Assembly: GCF_016862955.1 (NCBI RefSeq)
Contig: NZ_BONY01000047.1
Coordinates: 16,587-80,586, forward strand
From: Rhizocola hellebori
GTDB lineage: Bacteria; Actinomycetota; Actinomycetes; Mycobacteriales; Micromonosporaceae
DNA length: 64,000 nt
Reading direction: 5' to 3'
Shown here: piece after piece, positions 1 through 8,046 of the stretch
Layout of the letters: each line of letters begins with the position of its first letter
How positions within the stretch are numbered: position 1 is the stretch's first letter
Program-made: the position numbers and the translations under genes
Notes under the pieces: model-generated
Seen by the model: the letters and a program-made list of their open reading frames with translations, nothing else
What the model was told of the DNA's origin: nothing
Databases searched by the model: none

Positions 1-2
1 TA

Positions 3-887
3 TATGCCGAGCAGGTCAAGCACCTGCTGGGCAAGGACACCGAGCCGGAGCGACACCTGATGGAGGCGATGCGCGAGCACTTGGTGACAAGCCTCTTTCA
101 GCGTTGCGTGGCACATGTCGACTCACGTACAGGGCCACGGTCGCGCCTGATCGAGCAGCGGCGAATGCCTGCCGAAATCGCCGAGTTGGTCAGAGAGCCG
201 GTATACGGCGGGAACTACAAGTCGCCGCCGCCCTCAGATCCCGACTGCCCCCAGCCGTTGCTCACACCATCGTTCAGCGCGCCGCTTGTCTTCCTCGACA
301 CGTCAAAACAGGCGTGGCCATGGGATGACTTGCCTCACGGCACCACCAGCTTCATCAATAATCTGGAAGCTGATTGGGTGGTGGAGGTCTGCAGACGGTG
401 GAACGACGAGCTGGGCCAGCTCGGCATACCCGGACGGACAAGCATCAGCGTCTTGGCTTTCTACGGCGCCCAAGCCCGGCTGATCCGCCAGAAGCTGGGG
501 TATCCAAGATATCCGAGGTTTCCTCACCTCGCCTTCCGGGTCGTCGACTCGATCGACCGCATCCAGGGCCAGCAGAGTGACATCGTCGTCATCTCGTTCT
601 GCCGCACCTTCGGTAGACCGAAAGACCCCAAAGCCCCACCGCGCAAGGGGACGGCCATACCCACACCAGGCTGGGCGCCATGGCTGCAAAACATCAACCG
701 CCTCAATGTCGCGTGCACCCGGGCCTGCCGCTCGCTTGTGCTGGTGGGGCATGGCCCAACCTTGCGGGCGTTGCGCGGTACCCCCAAAGCTGAGCAATTC
801 TTCACGAACATGTTCGCGCTAGAACAGCGTGGGGTGCTGGAAATTAACATCGACTGGGCCACCGCGGCCGCCCGGAAAAAGTCGTGA
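3..887 (+). CDS. SF1 UPF1/DNA2-like helicase, C-terminal part (5' end outside window)
   Basis: The frame is open from the first bases of the window, so this is the C-terminal about 294 residues of a longer protein. It shows the end of a UPF1/DNA2/NAM7-type superfamily 1 helicase (AAA_12 region): RRMPAEIAELV resembles the QYRMHPEIA block, SIDRIQGQQSDIVVIS is the motif V type DxxQGxExD block, and NRLNVACTRACRSLVLVG is motif VI with the arginine that contacts the ATP gamma-phosphate. Such proteins unwind DNA or RNA in an ATP-dependent way. The stop overlaps the next start by four bases (GTGA), indicating translational coupling with the downstream winged-helix and PLD genes. The N-terminal half with Walker A cannot be seen, so extra domains such as a kinase cannot be excluded. 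The helicase call is firm; a defence role is inferred from context. Confidence 0.85.
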   Translation, partial: YAEQVKHLLGKDTEPERHLMEAMREHLVTSLFQRCVAHVDSRTGPRSRLIEQRRMPAEIAELVREPVYGGNYKSPPPSDPDCPQPLLTPSFSAPLVFLDTSKQAWPWDDLPHGTTSFINNLEADWVVEVCRRWNDELGQLGIPGRTSISVLAFYGAQARLIRQKLGYPRYPRFPHLAFRVVDSIDRIQGQQSDIVVISFCRTFGRPKDPKAPPRKGTAIPTPGWAPWLQNINRLNVACTRACRSLVLVGHGPTLRALRGTPKAEQFFTNMFALEQRGVLEINIDWATAAARKKS

Positions 888-2110
888 CCACCTACCGCCG
901 CGCGGAAAACGCGCCGCCGACCGACCGCCCAACCCTTCATATCACGTCGGCAAGTCTGGCCGTGCTCTGGTGGCGTGACGTGAGGATCACCTTCACTGAG
1001 CCCATTGAACTCAACGAGCTCGACGAATTCGCCGTCGCCGCCGTCACCCGGCTGGGAAGCCTGAGCGCGCAAGACTTCGAGGAGTTCACCGGTCTTCCCC
1101 CACTCATCTTCAACGGCCTTGCCCGCCGGCTGCACAGCTTGGGTCTGCTCGATTGGCGCGACGGCACCCTACGCCCGACGGCAGCCGAAGACCCGTCGGA
1201 GATGCCGCGCAAGGCCGCCAAGACCACCACCGCCTCTGTCGACCTTGTTTATCTCCCCGGTACCGATGAGCTTCTCGTCGCGCACGAGGGTCTGGCTGTT
1301 TGGGAAAGGGCTGGGCTGCAACCGATCGGCGCGTCGCCGTTACCGGAGACGCTTCACCGCACGACCTTCCGAAACTTTATCTCCGCACGGGTCAGGCAGG
1401 GCCGGGTCGCGGGCCTACCGGCCAACGCCATCGAGCTGACGGAAGGCGACGACGAGCCGCTGACCGCCATGGTGGGCGCCCATCCGGAGCCTCCGGTGCC
1501 GGTGTGCCCAGTTTTCCTGTGCGCGGCGACGCTTGTGCTCGGCGAGGGCCGCAGTCAGGCCCTTTTGGACGCATCAGAGAACCCACGTAAGAAGTCGAAG
1601 AAGGCCAACCGTGTCACGATCGACGTGAGCGATGCCAAGGGACTCATAGGCCGCTGGGCGGGGGCAGTCACCGAACTGACCGGAAAGCCTTCCCTCGTCG
1701 AGGAGGCGATGCGCTCGCTTGGCCTTGCCGAGCCGCCTTGGCCGTCGCTTGTCCAGGACCACTCCGGTGCGTGGCGGCTCTCCATCGACGGGCGGCATGC
1801 GCAAACCCTCTCTCGCGAAGGTTTGCTCACCTTGCCAATCGGGCTTGAGATCTGCGAGCCAGACTTCAATGTCACGATGGCCCTTGTCCTGGAACCCGTC
1901 GACGACGAGGCGCGGCAGCTGATCCGGCTCGACCGAGTGCTGCAGGAGACCCTCCAGCGCTATGGTGCAGGCGACAGCGCGATCGGCAAGCATCATGCGG
2001 GCATCCGGGAGGTGGGCGGAATCGCCCGTCTCATGTCGCGGGCATGGCAATTGAGGTTCTACTCGCTGGTGTACCAAGCAAAAGAAAGCGAACACTTCGA
2101 CTATGCCTGA
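884..2110 (+). CDS. Unknown protein with N-terminal winged-helix segment, middle gene of helicase-PLD operon
   Basis: 408 residues, GTG start overlapping the helicase stop by four bases; its own stop overlaps the PLD start, so the three genes are probably translated as one unit. I do not recognise the family. Residues about 45-95 (LSAQDFEEFTGLPPLIFNGLARRLHSLGLLDW and following, in that order) look like a winged helix-turn-helix, suggesting nucleic-acid binding. The middle contains a lysine-rich stretch (RKKSKKANR) and the C-terminal third is mixed alpha/beta with no motif I can name. No signal peptide or membrane segment is seen. By position it may be a specificity or adaptor subunit linking the helicase to the PLD nuclease; that is inference from gene order only. 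Confidence 0.8.
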   Translation: MTTYRRAENAPPTDRPTLHITSASLAVLWWRDVRITFTEPIELNELDEFAVAAVTRLGSLSAQDFEEFTGLPPLIFNGLARRLHSLGLLDWRDGTLRPTAAEDPSEMPRKAAKTTTASVDLVYLPGTDELLVAHEGLAVWERAGLQPIGASPLPETLHRTTFRNFISARVRQGRVAGLPANAIELTEGDDEPLTAMVGAHPEPPVPVCPVFLCAATLVLGEGRSQALLDASENPRKKSKKANRVTIDVSDAKGLIGRWAGAVTELTGKPSLVEEAMRSLGLAEPPWPSLVQDHSGAWRLSIDGRHAQTLSREGLLTLPIGLEICEPDFNVTMALVLEPVDDEARQLIRLDRVLQETLQRYGAGDSAIGKHHAGIREVGGIARLMSRAWQLRFYSLVYQAKESEHFDYA

Positions 2111-3665
2111 TCCGCGCGCTATTGATCTCAGCGAGACCCGATCGGAGGAGGGTTACTTCCTGCTTCGAGAGCATGTCGAACGCCCTTTCCACCATCGAGC
2201 CGATGACAGCGACGGATGGCGCTTCTGCTGCACCTATCGGGATTCCGCGCCCACGCTGCGCGATGCCGTCTTCGAGCTCATCCGCAATGCCAAGCAGAAA
2301 GTCTTCATCACCAGTTTCATCGTCGGTGACGATGAACTGATCGAGTTGCTGGCACAGACCGCCCGTCGCCTACTCGGCGGTGTATACGTCATCAGCGGGC
2401 TCACCGAAACGAGCCTTCAGCGCGGCCTTGCCGAAATCGCGGATCGCGAGGACATAAGCCAGAAGGTCGAGGCGGAGAAAAAGAGGTTCATCTCGCTCAC
2501 CAACCAGGGTGTCGCGGTCAGAGGCCACGAGAACTGCCACGCGAAGTTCCTCGTCGTGGATGACGCGGTGGCCTGGGTGGGCAGCGCCAACCTGGAGACG
2601 CGGGCATTCACCCGGGTGGGAGAGGTCGGCGTCGTCCTCAACCACCAGCCTTCGGTCTCCCGGCTAGCGCGGCTCTTTGCCCGCATGTGGCTGACAGATT
2701 GCAAATATGAGCTTCCAGCCTTTGGCGACGGGTACCGAGTGGCCGTGCGCAAGGAGTTTCCGCAGATCCGTTTCAAGGTGGCCGATCCAGAGCTCGATGG
2801 CGAGGCGGCGCTCGTCTGGACAGACGATCTCGACACACCCAGCCGAGGCGATGCCACCGATCCCCGCCGCGCGAGCCTGCTGCACAGCGTCCAGGACGTG
2901 ATAGATCGTGCCCGGCGGCGTCTGGTGCTCGCCAGCTTCAACCTCAACCGCATGCAGGAGAACCCACAACTAGTTCTGGATCTGGTGACCGCGGCGGTCG
3001 CCCGCGGCGTCAAAGTCGAGCTGCTGGTACGCGCGCTCAACGACCGCGACCGCCACCGGCGTGATGCCGGTCTTTTCCACGATATGGGAGTCGAGGTTCT
3101 CGCCGACGACTCCAACCATGCCAAAGCCGCAATCGCCGATGACCAACACGGCGTGCTGTTCTCCGCCAACTTTGACGGCGATCACGGCCTGCTCGCGGGC
3201 ACCGGCATCGAAGTGGGCACCCGCCTCGATGGAACACCGGCGATGGCCGACCTGACCGCCTACTTCCAGCACGCACTCAGCTGCGCGACGCGTACTTACA
3301 CGCCTCAGCCGACCGCGCATCAGCTCGCTCGCGGGCTCTCCGTGATGCCACCGTGGCCGCTGGACGCCGAGATCGGCATCGAATGCGACTGGCAGGCATG
3401 GCTGCAATTTCACCAGAGCGCCTGCCAGCGACCGGTAACCTGGGTGCGGGGCAAGGCCAAGTCCATCGAGCTCGCGGCGGGTGATCGCAGTTTTCTATTG
3501 CGCCCCAACGGTTCTTCCTATCAGCTGTTGCCCGAATCGACGCCCGGCGGAGGCGACGCCATTATGCGACTGGTCCGCGAGGCGCAACGAGGAGGTGGCC
3601 GATTACAGGATCGGGGTGTCTGTACGGCTGTTTTCCGCTACACGGGAATTCATTCACCTAGGTAA
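2103..3665 (+). CDS. Phospholipase D-fold protein with two HKD motifs (probable nuclease)
   Basis: 520 residues, ATG start inside the end of the preceding gene. Two HxKx4D motifs are present: HAKFLVVDD with the histidine near residue 146 followed by WVGSANLE, and HAKAAIADD with the histidine near residue 339 followed by LFSANFDGDHG. Two HKD halves make a complete PLD active site in one chain, as in PLD-family nucleases and phospholipases; no signal peptide is seen, so a cytoplasmic nucleic-acid substrate is more likely than lipid. The C-terminal about 120 residues (after residue 400) are of unknown fold. A UPF1-like helicase with a PLD-family effector is the composition of Mokosh antiphage systems; the SF2 helicase plus DrmB of DISARM are not present here. 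Confidence 0.85.
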   Translation: MPDPRAIDLSETRSEEGYFLLREHVERPFHHRADDSDGWRFCCTYRDSAPTLRDAVFELIRNAKQKVFITSFIVGDDELIELLAQTARRLLGGVYVISGLTETSLQRGLAEIADREDISQKVEAEKKRFISLTNQGVAVRGHENCHAKFLVVDDAVAWVGSANLETRAFTRVGEVGVVLNHQPSVSRLARLFARMWLTDCKYELPAFGDGYRVAVRKEFPQIRFKVADPELDGEAALVWTDDLDTPSRGDATDPRRASLLHSVQDVIDRARRRLVLASFNLNRMQENPQLVLDLVTAAVARGVKVELLVRALNDRDRHRRDAGLFHDMGVEVLADDSNHAKAAIADDQHGVLFSANFDGDHGLLAGTGIEVGTRLDGTPAMADLTAYFQHALSCATRTYTPQPTAHQLARGLSVMPPWPLDAEIGIECDWQAWLQFHQSACQRPVTWVRGKAKSIELAAGDRSFLLRPNGSSYQLLPESTPGGGDAIMRLVREAQRGGGRLQDRGVCTAVFRYTGIHSPR

Positions 3666-3691
3666 CCTGTCAACAGACACCGGAGGGATCG

Positions 3692-3817
3692 ATGAGTGAC
3701 GCTTTCGAACAGTCGCTATCCGACCTGCGCAACACATTGGGGTCCGCTGGGGTATTCACAACAGCCGAGTTTCAAATCCGACATCCAGCCCTTGCGCGGC
3801 AATCGATCACCATCTAA
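3692..3817 (+). pseudogene. Short 41-residue frame at operon end, probable truncated fourth gene
   Basis: An ATG at 3692 is preceded by a strong ribosome binding site (CGGAGG at 3681-3686) 26 bases after the PLD stop. It encodes 41 residues beginning MSDAFEQSLSDLRNTLGSAG and ends at TAA. The sequence looks like the amino-terminus of a larger cytoplasmic protein rather than a complete small protein, and nothing continues it in the other frames, so the likeliest reading is a gene whose body was lost when the island was rearranged. A genuine micro-protein of the defence operon is the alternative. Confidence 0.45.
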
Positions 3818-3926
3818 CCTAGTCGACTATGCGCGCTACGCCCCGCCGCAATGGACGAGAGCCAGGATCGGCGGGGTGTCCACATCCCGCACCCGAGGAT
3901 TAGGACGTGACCAGGGCGGTGCCTTC

Positions 3927-4684
3927 TTAGGGCGGGCACTGTCCGCCTGTCCAGGGGCACTGATGCGGGTTGTAGTCGCTGGTCAGGCTTTTGCTGACGA
4001 ACTCGCTGTTGTCACCGAATCCAGGGTTAAGCCATCGCGCGGCGGTAAGGATCGAGACCTTATCCGCGCCGGCGTCGCGGAGTCCCAGGGCTGCGGACTG
4101 GGCGTGCCCACCTTGTGCCCAGGTGTCGTCCAGCACAAGCACGTGTGAGCTGGGCGGCAATGTCTTTGTCGTACGGAATTGCCCGGCGCGGCGGCTCGCG
4201 GGTCGGCGACGTTGGGCGACGCGACCAGGACGATCTCATGCTGTGCTGGTAGTGCTTTTGCCGCGAGCTTGTGGAATGGGTGAACTCCAGGTTTATGCGG
4301 CAGAGATGGGACTGTCGCCCAGTGAGTGACCGGGGATCCGGTGTGCGCGCTGGCGCAGTCGCCGTGCAGGCCTATGCCCGTCCACGTGAGCAATGAGACG
4401 AGGTTGATGTGGTCGCTCGGCGGCCTGTTGGCTTTGTAGCCGCGCATGGCGTAGCCCGATTGCTTACCGCGTATCGCGTAGGTCAGTGCTCCGACCGAGT
4501 CGGCCAGCCGCTGGCCGTGTTCGGCTGTGTGTTTGTGGCAGGCGACGCAAAGCTTGAACCCAGCTACGGGCGTACTGCAGACGTGGCAGGTGATCTGCGG
4601 TTCGCGGACGGTGTTGCGCAGGTATCCACCTGCCCGGCTGATCAGCAGGTCCGTGATTCGATCAAGGCTGGGCAGGCGGAACAC
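3927..4684 (-). pseudogene. ComF-like phosphoribosyltransferase (ShosT-like), frameshifted
   Basis: Two minus-strand frames form one protein. The first (GTG at 4684) gives a zinc-ribbon with Cys33, Cys36, Cys46 and Cys49, then a ComF-like body up to about 4180. The homology then continues in another frame as QFRTTKTLPPSSHVLVLDDTW, containing the PRPP-binding loop VLVLDDTWAQGG with its paired aspartates, and ends at 3927. A net loss of one base near 4180 (around the GCCCGG run) explains the break. In the annotated frame the protein ends with unrelated residues and lacks the PRPP loop. It starts one base after the stop of the DprA-like gene, so the two are an operon. Phosphoribosyltransferase plus DprA-like protein is the ShosT toxin/ShosA antitoxin arrangement; competence ComF/DprA is the alternative. 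A sequencing error is possible. Confidence 0.75.
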
Positions 4685-4685
4685 G

Positions 4686-5600
4686 TCACGCCCGGATGAG
4701 GCGACGGATGAGATCGTCTTCTTCAGCCCGCGACGAACGAAGCTGATCGATGACGGCCATCACATCGCGCAGGCCATGTGCAACATGCACACCGGGCCTG
4801 CCGATGAGAGCTTTGGCCCACTGATTGTTATCCACAACCAAGTCGGTCAAGATGACAGGCCGACCGTGCTCCACAGCCATCCGCGCTTGAGCACGGGCTC
4901 CACTGGTTTCTCCCGCCTCCACCACCACGGTCGCGATGCCATAACCGGACATGGTGGCGTTACGCATCAGGAAGGTGTGCCGCTGCGGCGGGGCATCGGG
5001 CCAGAACTGCGACAGCACAAGACCGCGGGATGCGATCTCGTCCTGCAGCTCACGGTTCTGCGCGGGGTAGTACATGCGGATCCCGGTGCCGATAACCGCC
5101 ACTGTCCTGGCACCTCGGCTAAGGGCGGCCTGGTGAGCGGCGGTGTCAATGCCCAGGGCAAGCCCCGCGATCACCGTGACGTTCTGGGCGGCGAGTTCGC
5201 TGGCGATCGCCGTCGCCATGGCCAGACCTCGAGAGCTTGCCTTGCGGGAACCGACCACGGAGACCGCGGTGTCCTCGTCCTTCAGGTCACCTCTGCCGAA
5301 CAGCACCGGCGGGGCCTGGTGGATACCACGTAGCCGGACCGGGTACGACGAGTCCAGGACCGTAGCGAAGATCAGGCCTTCTGCCTGCCAAGCGGCGATG
5401 TCGGAGGCTGCCTGCTCGACAGGGTCGGCCTCACCTGGTGGCGGCAGCAGAACCAGTGGCTGCAGCCGTTCCCACAGCTGGCTGGCAGATCCGGCGGCAA
5501 CGACTTCCGTGGTGATGTCTGGCCAGCTCATCCCGTCCGGTCGGGAGCGCAACAGCGCGACCAGCGTGGCCTGCTCGTGTAGATCAGCGCTCATGAGCAC
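4686..5600 (-). CDS. DprA/Smf-like Rossmann (SLOG) protein, ShosA-like
   Basis: 304 residues from a GTG start (an ATG two codons in is equally possible; neither has a clear ribosome binding site). The DprA nucleotide-binding core is intact: VVGSRKAS at 116-122, the GLALGID loop at 146-152, GTG at 171-173, then the P..TFLMRN segment near 207-214 and VVEAGETSGARAQAR at about 226-240. Family members bind single-stranded DNA or nucleotide ligands; canonical DprA loads RecA during transformation. Here the downstream neighbour, one base away, is a phosphoribosyltransferase, as in ShosTA toxin-antitoxin pairs where the DprA-like protein is the antitoxin. The C-terminal winged helix of canonical DprA is short or missing, which favours the antitoxin interpretation. 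Confidence 0.85.
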   Translation of the reverse strand: MLMSADLHEQATLVALLRSRPDGMSWPDITTEVVAAGSASQLWERLQPLVLLPPPGEADPVEQAASDIAAWQAEGLIFATVLDSSYPVRLRGIHQAPPVLFGRGDLKDEDTAVSVVGSRKASSRGLAMATAIASELAAQNVTVIAGLALGIDTAAHQAALSRGARTVAVIGTGIRMYYPAQNRELQDEIASRGLVLSQFWPDAPPQRHTFLMRNATMSGYGIATVVVEAGETSGARAQARMAVEHGRPVILTDLVVDNNQWAKALIGRPGVHVAHGLRDVMAVIDQLRSSRAEEDDLIRRLIRA

Positions 5601-5889
5601 AGCCTAGGCGATAGGCAGCCACCAAGGTCTCGTCCCTCGGCAGTTTCGGATGGATCACCATGCGGAACATCCTGCGATGGCCGTACGACAGAACTCGAAC
5701 AGATCACGCTTGTCGCCCACGGATCTAACAGCACGCTCGCTGCCAGCCACCGGCAGCCTTGTTGGTTCATCGTGGATGTCGAATGCTGACCCGGATCGCG
5801 AACGCGTACACGGGAATGGATGTCACCAACGTTGTTGATCCGCTGGTGGGCCAGTATTCGGCGCGACCTTGCGGCATTGGGCCGGTGTG

Positions 5890-6273
5890 TCAGCCGAGGG
5901 CGGTGTAGCGGTTGGCTGGCGCGGGGTCGGCGGATGCCTCGTCGATCTCACGGATGAGCCGGGCCAGGGGACGCACGCCGCGCAGGACGCGTTCCAATCT
6001 GCCTCGGTGCAGCAGCAGCATGACCGGGACGTCGGCGATGCCCCATGATTGTGCGACGGAAGGGTTTGCGGCGACGTCCACCGTGGCCACGACGAGACGG
6101 CCGGCCCGCTCGCGGGCGAGGTCGGCCAGGATGGGACGCAAGGCTCGGCAGCTGCTGTCGTCTTGAGTCATGAACGCCACGATGATGAGACCCCGGTTGT
6201 TGAGAATCTCTTCGTGGTACGTGGCGTCGGTGACCGCGAGCACGATGCCCGCGGTTTCTGCCGCATCGGTCAT
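5890..6273 (-). CDS. Thioredoxin-fold protein lacking the nucleophilic cysteine
   Basis: 127 residues from the ATG at 6273, chosen because it overlaps the preceding stop as ATGA; an upstream in-frame start at 6294 exists. The thioredoxin pattern is visible: a beta strand ending at AFMTQ, the active-site position reading DDSSCRAL (only Cys42 of the usual WCxxC), a second strand LVVATVDVAANPSVAQSWGI and the cis-proline segment DVPVMLLLHRG. The first cysteine is replaced by aspartate, so disulfide exchange by the normal mechanism is not expected; a chaperone or binding role is more likely. It is the last gene of the type VII toxin operon and is cytoplasmic by sequence. Confidence 0.75.
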   Translation of the reverse strand: MTDAAETAGIVLAVTDATYHEEILNNRGLIIVAFMTQDDSSCRALRPILADLARERAGRLVVATVDVAANPSVAQSWGIADVPVMLLLHRGRLERVLRGVRPLARLIREIDEASADPAPANRYTALG

Positions 6274-6578
6274 GTCAGGTCCACCCGCCGCCATTCGAAG
6301 GCGGTGCGCCAGCGGTTGCCGCTGCCCAGATAGTCGACGAACGCGTCGACGACGGCCTCGCGGGAGCCGAAGGCTTTGTAGTGCTGATCCACGCCGCCCT
6401 CCCTGTACTCCACGGCGAAATCACCGTCGTCGAAGACCCGGGTCTGGATGTAGTAATCGGATCTGATGTCCAGGACAGCCCACGCCGGCCCGGAAGGGTC
6501 GAGCCGCTTCAGCGTTTTGCGGATGTCTGCGGCCGTGGGGTTGTTCGCCGCCGGCTCACCGTCGATCTCAAGTCGCAC
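6270..6578 (-). CDS. Small acidic protein, possible Imm1-like immunity protein
   Basis: 102 residues, GTG start overlapping the upstream stop by 11 bases and its stop overlapping the next start, so it sits inside a coupled operon. It is alpha/beta, acidic, without signal or membrane segments. The C-terminal part (REAVVDAFVDYLGSG followed by a W-rich end, FEWRRVDLT) and the preceding strand pair recall Imm1-type immunity proteins of polymorphic toxin loci, but the match is by impression only. Its position two genes downstream of the HNH-nuclease toxin fits an immunity or accessory role. Confidence 0.55.
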   Translation of the reverse strand: MRLEIDGEPAANNPTAADIRKTLKRLDPSGPAWAVLDIRSDYYIQTRVFDDGDFAVEYREGGVDQHYKAFGSREAVVDAFVDYLGSGNRWRTAFEWRRVDLT

Positions 6579-7317
6579 TGTCGATTCCTTCGTAGACGAA
6601 CCGGTGGGCCCACGCGAGCAACTCCGCCATCTGCATCACGCGGGTCTCGTCGCCGTTTTCGAGCTGCAGGGCGCCGGACCACAGCACCCGGCGTGTCTCG
6701 CCGCGGAAGTTCTCCAGCTCGATGAAGGCGCCATCGGCGAGCTCGAGGTCGCGCAGCTCCCGCAGCAGAATCTCCGCCGACGCGATGCCCAGCTCCGAAC
6801 CGATACTGCCGGCACCGGTCTTCGGATTGTCGAACCGCATCCGCACCCAGGGCGAAGGCTGCCGTTGCAGGTTCGCCGGGTCGAGCATGCTGTCGAAGCG
6901 GTAGACCGCCTCCGGCTGGGTCTCCAAACCGGAGAACTCGCAACGGTACCCAGGAAAAACTGCGTAGCAGACCTCGTTGAGCTCAGCGTTGTCGAACTCC
7001 AGGTAGCGATGCACAGCTGGGATGGCGGCGCCGACCACATCGAAAGGTGTCGCCGTCGGCGAGGCGAATCCCTCCACCACGGCCAGCGGTGCGGCGGCCA
7101 GCACCGTCTCACTGTGGGCTCGGGCGAAGGTCAGCACGGCGATCGCGAGGTCAGGCTCCCAGGTGCCGCGGCAGTTGAGCTGGAACGCACGGTCGCCTTC
7201 GGGGCTGAGCGCGAGAGCAAAGTGGAACCTGCCGGCCGACCACTTCCATGCGCCGCTCAGCCCGGCCAGCGGCGCGGCCTCGGGGAACCCCTGCACTGCG
7301 GCAGCGATATCGACCAT
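6568..7317 (-). CDS. Hypothetical protein in T7SS toxin operon, candidate immunity protein
   Basis: 249 residues, ATG at 7317, 11 bases after the toxin stop. I do not recognise the family. The composition is that of a soluble cytoplasmic alpha/beta protein rich in aromatic residues (WKWSAGRFHFAL near the start, EFDNAELNEVCYAVFPGYRC in the middle), with no signal peptide, transmembrane helix or enzyme motif. Being the gene immediately after the nuclease toxin, in the same operon and closely spaced, makes it the first candidate for the cognate immunity protein. An alternative is a secretion chaperone for the toxin. Confidence 0.6.
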   Translation of the reverse strand: MVDIAAAVQGFPEAAPLAGLSGAWKWSAGRFHFALALSPEGDRAFQLNCRGTWEPDLAIAVLTFARAHSETVLAAAPLAVVEGFASPTATPFDVVGAAIPAVHRYLEFDNAELNEVCYAVFPGYRCEFSGLETQPEAVYRFDSMLDPANLQRQPSPWVRMRFDNPKTGAGSIGSELGIASAEILLRELRDLELADGAFIELENFRGETRRVLWSGALQLENGDETRVMQMAELLAWAHRFVYEGIDSAT

Positions 7318-7328
7318 GACACTCCACG

Positions 7329-8039
7329 CTACTCGGAATAGTTGGGGCCAACGTCCTGACTGTAGCGCTGGCGCAAGCGACCACCCGCAGCCGAGTTCTC
7401 GGAACCCCGCATCGGTCTCAGATGATCTGGATCATTGTACCAATCGATGCGATCGGCTCGGGAAGCGTTGCGCCCTCCTGAGTTCCAATGCTCGACGACG
7501 GGCGGCCGGTGGTCGTAGGTGAGCTGGTCGTAAGGGATCCGGCGGCCTTGTTCGTCGCGCCAGGTGAGCTGCTCGGGCGGAATCCGCCTGCCTTGGGCGT
7601 CGACCGGCACGCCACCGGCCCGCTGACCCTCGTCGGTGTACCTGGCGGCCATCTGGTCGTGCGTGCCCTGCCTATAACCGCTGGGGTACTCGGTCGACCT
7701 GTCGCGTGTTCCGGGCACGTGGTTCGGGTCCCGGGCGTAGCGGCCGTCCGGCCCGCGCACGAAACCCTCGGCGTCGTAGCGGTGCCCCGGGGGCAGCTGG
7801 CCTTGGCCGGGTGTCCGGGTGGTGGGGGCCGCTGTCTGCCTGCGCATCGCCCCCGGCGATCCCGGGTTGCCGGGCCTGCCCAGTTGCGCGGCCTGGGTGA
7901 CCGACGTATGCGCCTGCCTCACGCTCGGCACGGCAGTCGAGACACGCGGCCTGCGCGGCGTCGTGCCATCGTCGCCGTGGGGGCGTGGCGTGGTGCCGTC
8001 ACCGCCGTGGGTGCGCGGCCGACGGGGTCTCGGCGTCAT
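7329..8039 (-). CDS. Polymorphic toxin with C-terminal HNH-like nuclease domain
   Basis: 236 residues, ATG at 8039, seven bases after the WXG100-like gene. The first 110 residues are disordered and rich in Pro, Arg, Thr and Gly, with repeated GDGTTPRP-type units. Residues about 100-130 carry DGRYARDPNHVPG. Near 150-172 a motif is duplicated (DAQGRRIPPEQLTW then DEQGRRIPYDQLTY). The end, from about 172, reads YDHRPPVVEHWN, then DRIDWYNDPDHLRPMRGSEN, then SAAGG: a DHxPPVxxHW plus YNDxxHLxPMxxxxNSxxG signature typical of HNH/ENDO VII-superfamily toxin nucleases. It probably cleaves DNA in target cells after export by a type VII system, guided by the WXG100/EspC proteins encoded upstream. The exact nuclease family is uncertain. 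Confidence 0.7.
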   Translation of the reverse strand: MTPRPRRPRTHGGDGTTPRPHGDDGTTPRRPRVSTAVPSVRQAHTSVTQAAQLGRPGNPGSPGAMRRQTAAPTTRTPGQGQLPPGHRYDAEGFVRGPDGRYARDPNHVPGTRDRSTEYPSGYRQGTHDQMAARYTDEGQRAGGVPVDAQGRRIPPEQLTWRDEQGRRIPYDQLTYDHRPPVVEHWNSGGRNASRADRIDWYNDPDHLRPMRGSENSAAGGRLRQRYSQDVGPNYSE

Positions 8040-8046
8040 CGGCGCA

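Noticed and set aside
3..3665. DISARM system
   Set aside because: DISARM needs an SF2 helicase (DrmA) and DrmB with DUF1998; the helicase here has SF1 UPF1-type motifs and the middle protein shows no DUF1998 pattern.
3696..4148. 150-codon plus-strand frame after the PLD gene
   Set aside because: It overlaps the phosphoribosyltransferase on the other strand and the better-supported 41-codon frame at 3692; its composition is not protein-like.
3927..5600. Housekeeping competence genes dprA and comF
   Set aside because: Not excluded, but one-base spacing of the two genes, the short C-terminus of the DprA-like protein and the defence context favour a ShosTA-like pair.
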